The notes below the pieces were generated by a model that ran no database searches, was not told the origin of the DNA, and was given only the letters and a program-made list of their open reading frames with translations. This document shows, piece after piece, positions 62,717 to 64,000 of a stretch of DNA of 64,000 bases. Source of the DNA: Proteobacteria bacterium 005FR1 (GTDB lineage Bacteria; Pseudomonadota; Gammaproteobacteria; Pseudomonadales; Cellvibrionaceae); the NCBI GenBank assembly GCA_026192395.1, contig WACF01000001.1:3098309-3162308 (forward strand), read 5' to 3'. Positions within the stretch are counted from its first letter, which is position 1. Each line of letters starts with the position of its first letter. The position numbers and the translations under genes were made by a program.

Positions 62717-63895
62717 ATGAATTCAGTGCGATGCACACGCTTGGCCGGGGGCCTGTGCGCCTTGCTGGTCATTCTTTTTTTTGGCCTTGCCGCCAGCGCA
62801 CAGCAAAGTTCGCCAGAGGGCGAAAGCGACCGCTGCGAACATCTTCGGCAATTTACCTTCAGCTGGCAGTTCATCGACCAATGCGGTATGCAGCCGCGCG
62901 GCGGCACCAGTCGCGGCGCGAATGTGACGCTTGATCCCGAACCCCATGCCGGCTGGCAGGCGTTGCAAAAGCCTGGGCTCAGTGATTTTGAGCGGGACCG
63001 GCAGGCGATCCTTGCCATGGCCGGTCCGTATCGCACTACTTTCGACTTCCTGGAGATAGTCGGCTTCCAGACCGATTTCGAGCCCGCCGCTCCCTACCAA
63101 TCCTGGGGCACCGAATATGTTTATGTCGTGGAAGACCGAGGCGACTTCATCAGCCTTCAGCACATCATGGTCATGGTCTACGAGGACCAGCAAGGCAATA
63201 TCTCCGAGCCGATGGTGATGAAGCACTGGCGGCAGGACTGGCAATATGAAAAGCAGGATCTGCTTGTCTATGCCGGCGATGGACGCTTCGAGCACAAGAA
63301 CTTGAGCAAGGACGCGGTAGCAGGCACCTGGGCTCAGTCGGTCTTTCAAGTGGATGACTCGCCGCGTTACGAGTCCATCGGCCGCTGGGAGCACCTGCCC
63401 AATTTCTCCACCTGGGAAAGCGAGGAAACCTGGCGACCGCTGCCCCGCCGCGAGTCCAGCGTGCGCGATGACTACGACGTGCTGATAGGCACCAATCGCC
63501 ATACCATCATCCCCCACGGCTGGGTTCACGAACAGGCAAACTACAAAACTGTGTTGAACGAAAAGAGCGAACCCGCCGGTGACGCGCCTTACCTCGCCAA
63601 AGAATTGGGGGTGAATCGCTATCGGCTGATCAAAGACTTCGATTTCGGCCCGGGCGACCGGTACTGGGAACTGACCGGCCCGTACTGGAAAGATGTTCGC
63701 GAAGAATGGAGCCGCATAATTAGCAACAACAAAGGTTTCGTTCTGCAAAAAAGTGTAAACGACGTTCCTTTATTTGCGCCGCTGTTCTCCTATGCGCAAG
63801 AAGTCTACGAACAAGCCGATTACGACGCTGAGGCCGGACGTGATTTCATTCGCCGAACCCTGGACGAGTACACGGTGACCGACAGCGAATCCTGA
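62717..63895 (+). CDS. DUF6607 family secreted protein
   Basis: Protein of 392 residues with a signal (LAGGLCALLVILFFGLAASAQ) and a DUF6607-type region: RQAILAMAGPYRTTFDFLEIVGF, MVMKHWRQDWQYE and YESIGRWEHLPNFSTWESEETWRPLPRRE. No biochemical role is known for the family. GGAGG lies 6 bases before the ATG. The next gene starts 88 bp further. Confidence 0.8.
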   Translation: MNSVRCTRLAGGLCALLVILFFGLAASAQQSSPEGESDRCEHLRQFTFSWQFIDQCGMQPRGGTSRGANVTLDPEPHAGWQALQKPGLSDFERDRQAILAMAGPYRTTFDFLEIVGFQTDFEPAAPYQSWGTEYVYVVEDRGDFISLQHIMVMVYEDQQGNISEPMVMKHWRQDWQYEKQDLLVYAGDGRFEHKNLSKDAVAGTWAQSVFQVDDSPRYESIGRWEHLPNFSTWESEETWRPLPRRESSVRDDYDVLIGTNRHTIIPHGWVHEQANYKTVLNEKSEPAGDAPYLAKELGVNRYRLIKDFDFGPGDRYWELTGPYWKDVREEWSRIISNNKGFVLQKSVNDVPLFAPLFSYAQEVYEQADYDAEAGRDFIRRTLDEYTVTDSES

Positions 63896-63983
63896 TCCGG
63901 CGACAGCAAACAACGCGGGCTGCAATAAAGACGGCGGCGGTGTAAGATCGCCGCCTGCTCTGCACATTCACAAGAGGCTGATC

Positions 63984-64000
63984 ATGAATAACAAACGCTT
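63984..64000 (+). CDS. Start of a gene cut by the window end
   Basis: An ATG with AGAGG about 6 bases before it starts Met-Asn-Asn-Lys-Arg, a typical signal-peptide or TonB-receptor opening. Only five codons can be seen, so nothing more can be said. Confidence 0.4.

Overview
The window looks like chromosome of a free-living aerobic gammaproteobacterium, probably marine or oligotrophic and of the Cellvibrionales/Halieaceae or a neighbouring type. The evidence is the high G+C, ParC, RadA, AceK (glyoxylate-bypass control), Bax-type glucosaminidase, PilZ and GGDEF proteins, TonB receptors and many PQQ enzymes. The genus is an inference only. I saw no rRNA, tRNA, CRISPR array, insertion sequence or integrase.

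Layout. 1-5.3 kb: end of a TonB receptor, a metzincin-like lipoprotein, a PfpI/DJ-1 protein and a CBM9/DUF5916 barrel protein. 5.5-9.0 kb: a complete PQQ biosynthesis operon on the minus strand in the order pqqA-B-D-E-C, with the 23-residue pqqA readable and a hairpin between pqqA and pqqB. 9.1-14.2 kb: a PepSY membrane protein, a CYP152-type P450 and a three-domain Cu/Zn-SOD/EF-hand/beta-propeller fusion. 14.2-27.2 kb: two divergent operons. The minus one encodes the ABC system that accompanies PQQ alcohol dehydrogenases (permease, ATPase, two binding proteins, beta-propeller). The plus one encodes a caa3-type oxidase with a PQQ alcohol dehydrogenase, two cytochromes c and small membrane proteins inside it, ending in ctaG. 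Together with the pqq genes this is a nearly self-contained alcohol-oxidising respiratory chain. The dehydrogenase has the Asp-x-Asp signature of lanthanide enzymes, and oxidase subunit I lacks both the usual D-channel Glu and K-channel Lys.

27.6-33.6 kb: Zn alcohol dehydrogenase, a Gln-rich secreted protein, CorA, a CDF exporter and CstA. 34-43.5 kb: a secreted redox cluster with a redoxin/cytochrome c/PHM-like monooxygenase fusion, two NHL-propeller (PAL-like) proteins, a HupE/UreJ-like protein, a cytochrome c and a glucose-dehydrogenase-type PQQ enzyme. 43.5-54.2 kb: DMT transporter, parC, a hybrid histidine kinase whose membrane domain keeps all the ethylene-binding residues of plant ETR1, its receiver partner, aceK and a polysaccharide deacetylase. 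54.2-64 kb: Bax protein, a lambda-P-like protein next to a protein with three tandem DnaT domains, small envelope-stress-type membrane proteins (holin-like, DUF883, DUF1328), radA, a PilZ protein, a CBS-GGDEF cyclase, a DUF6607 protein and the start of another gene.

Short tandem duplications (5, 7, 13, 15 and 16 bp units) recur between genes, and an inverted GTCATTCCGGCG-type REP element occurs at three places.
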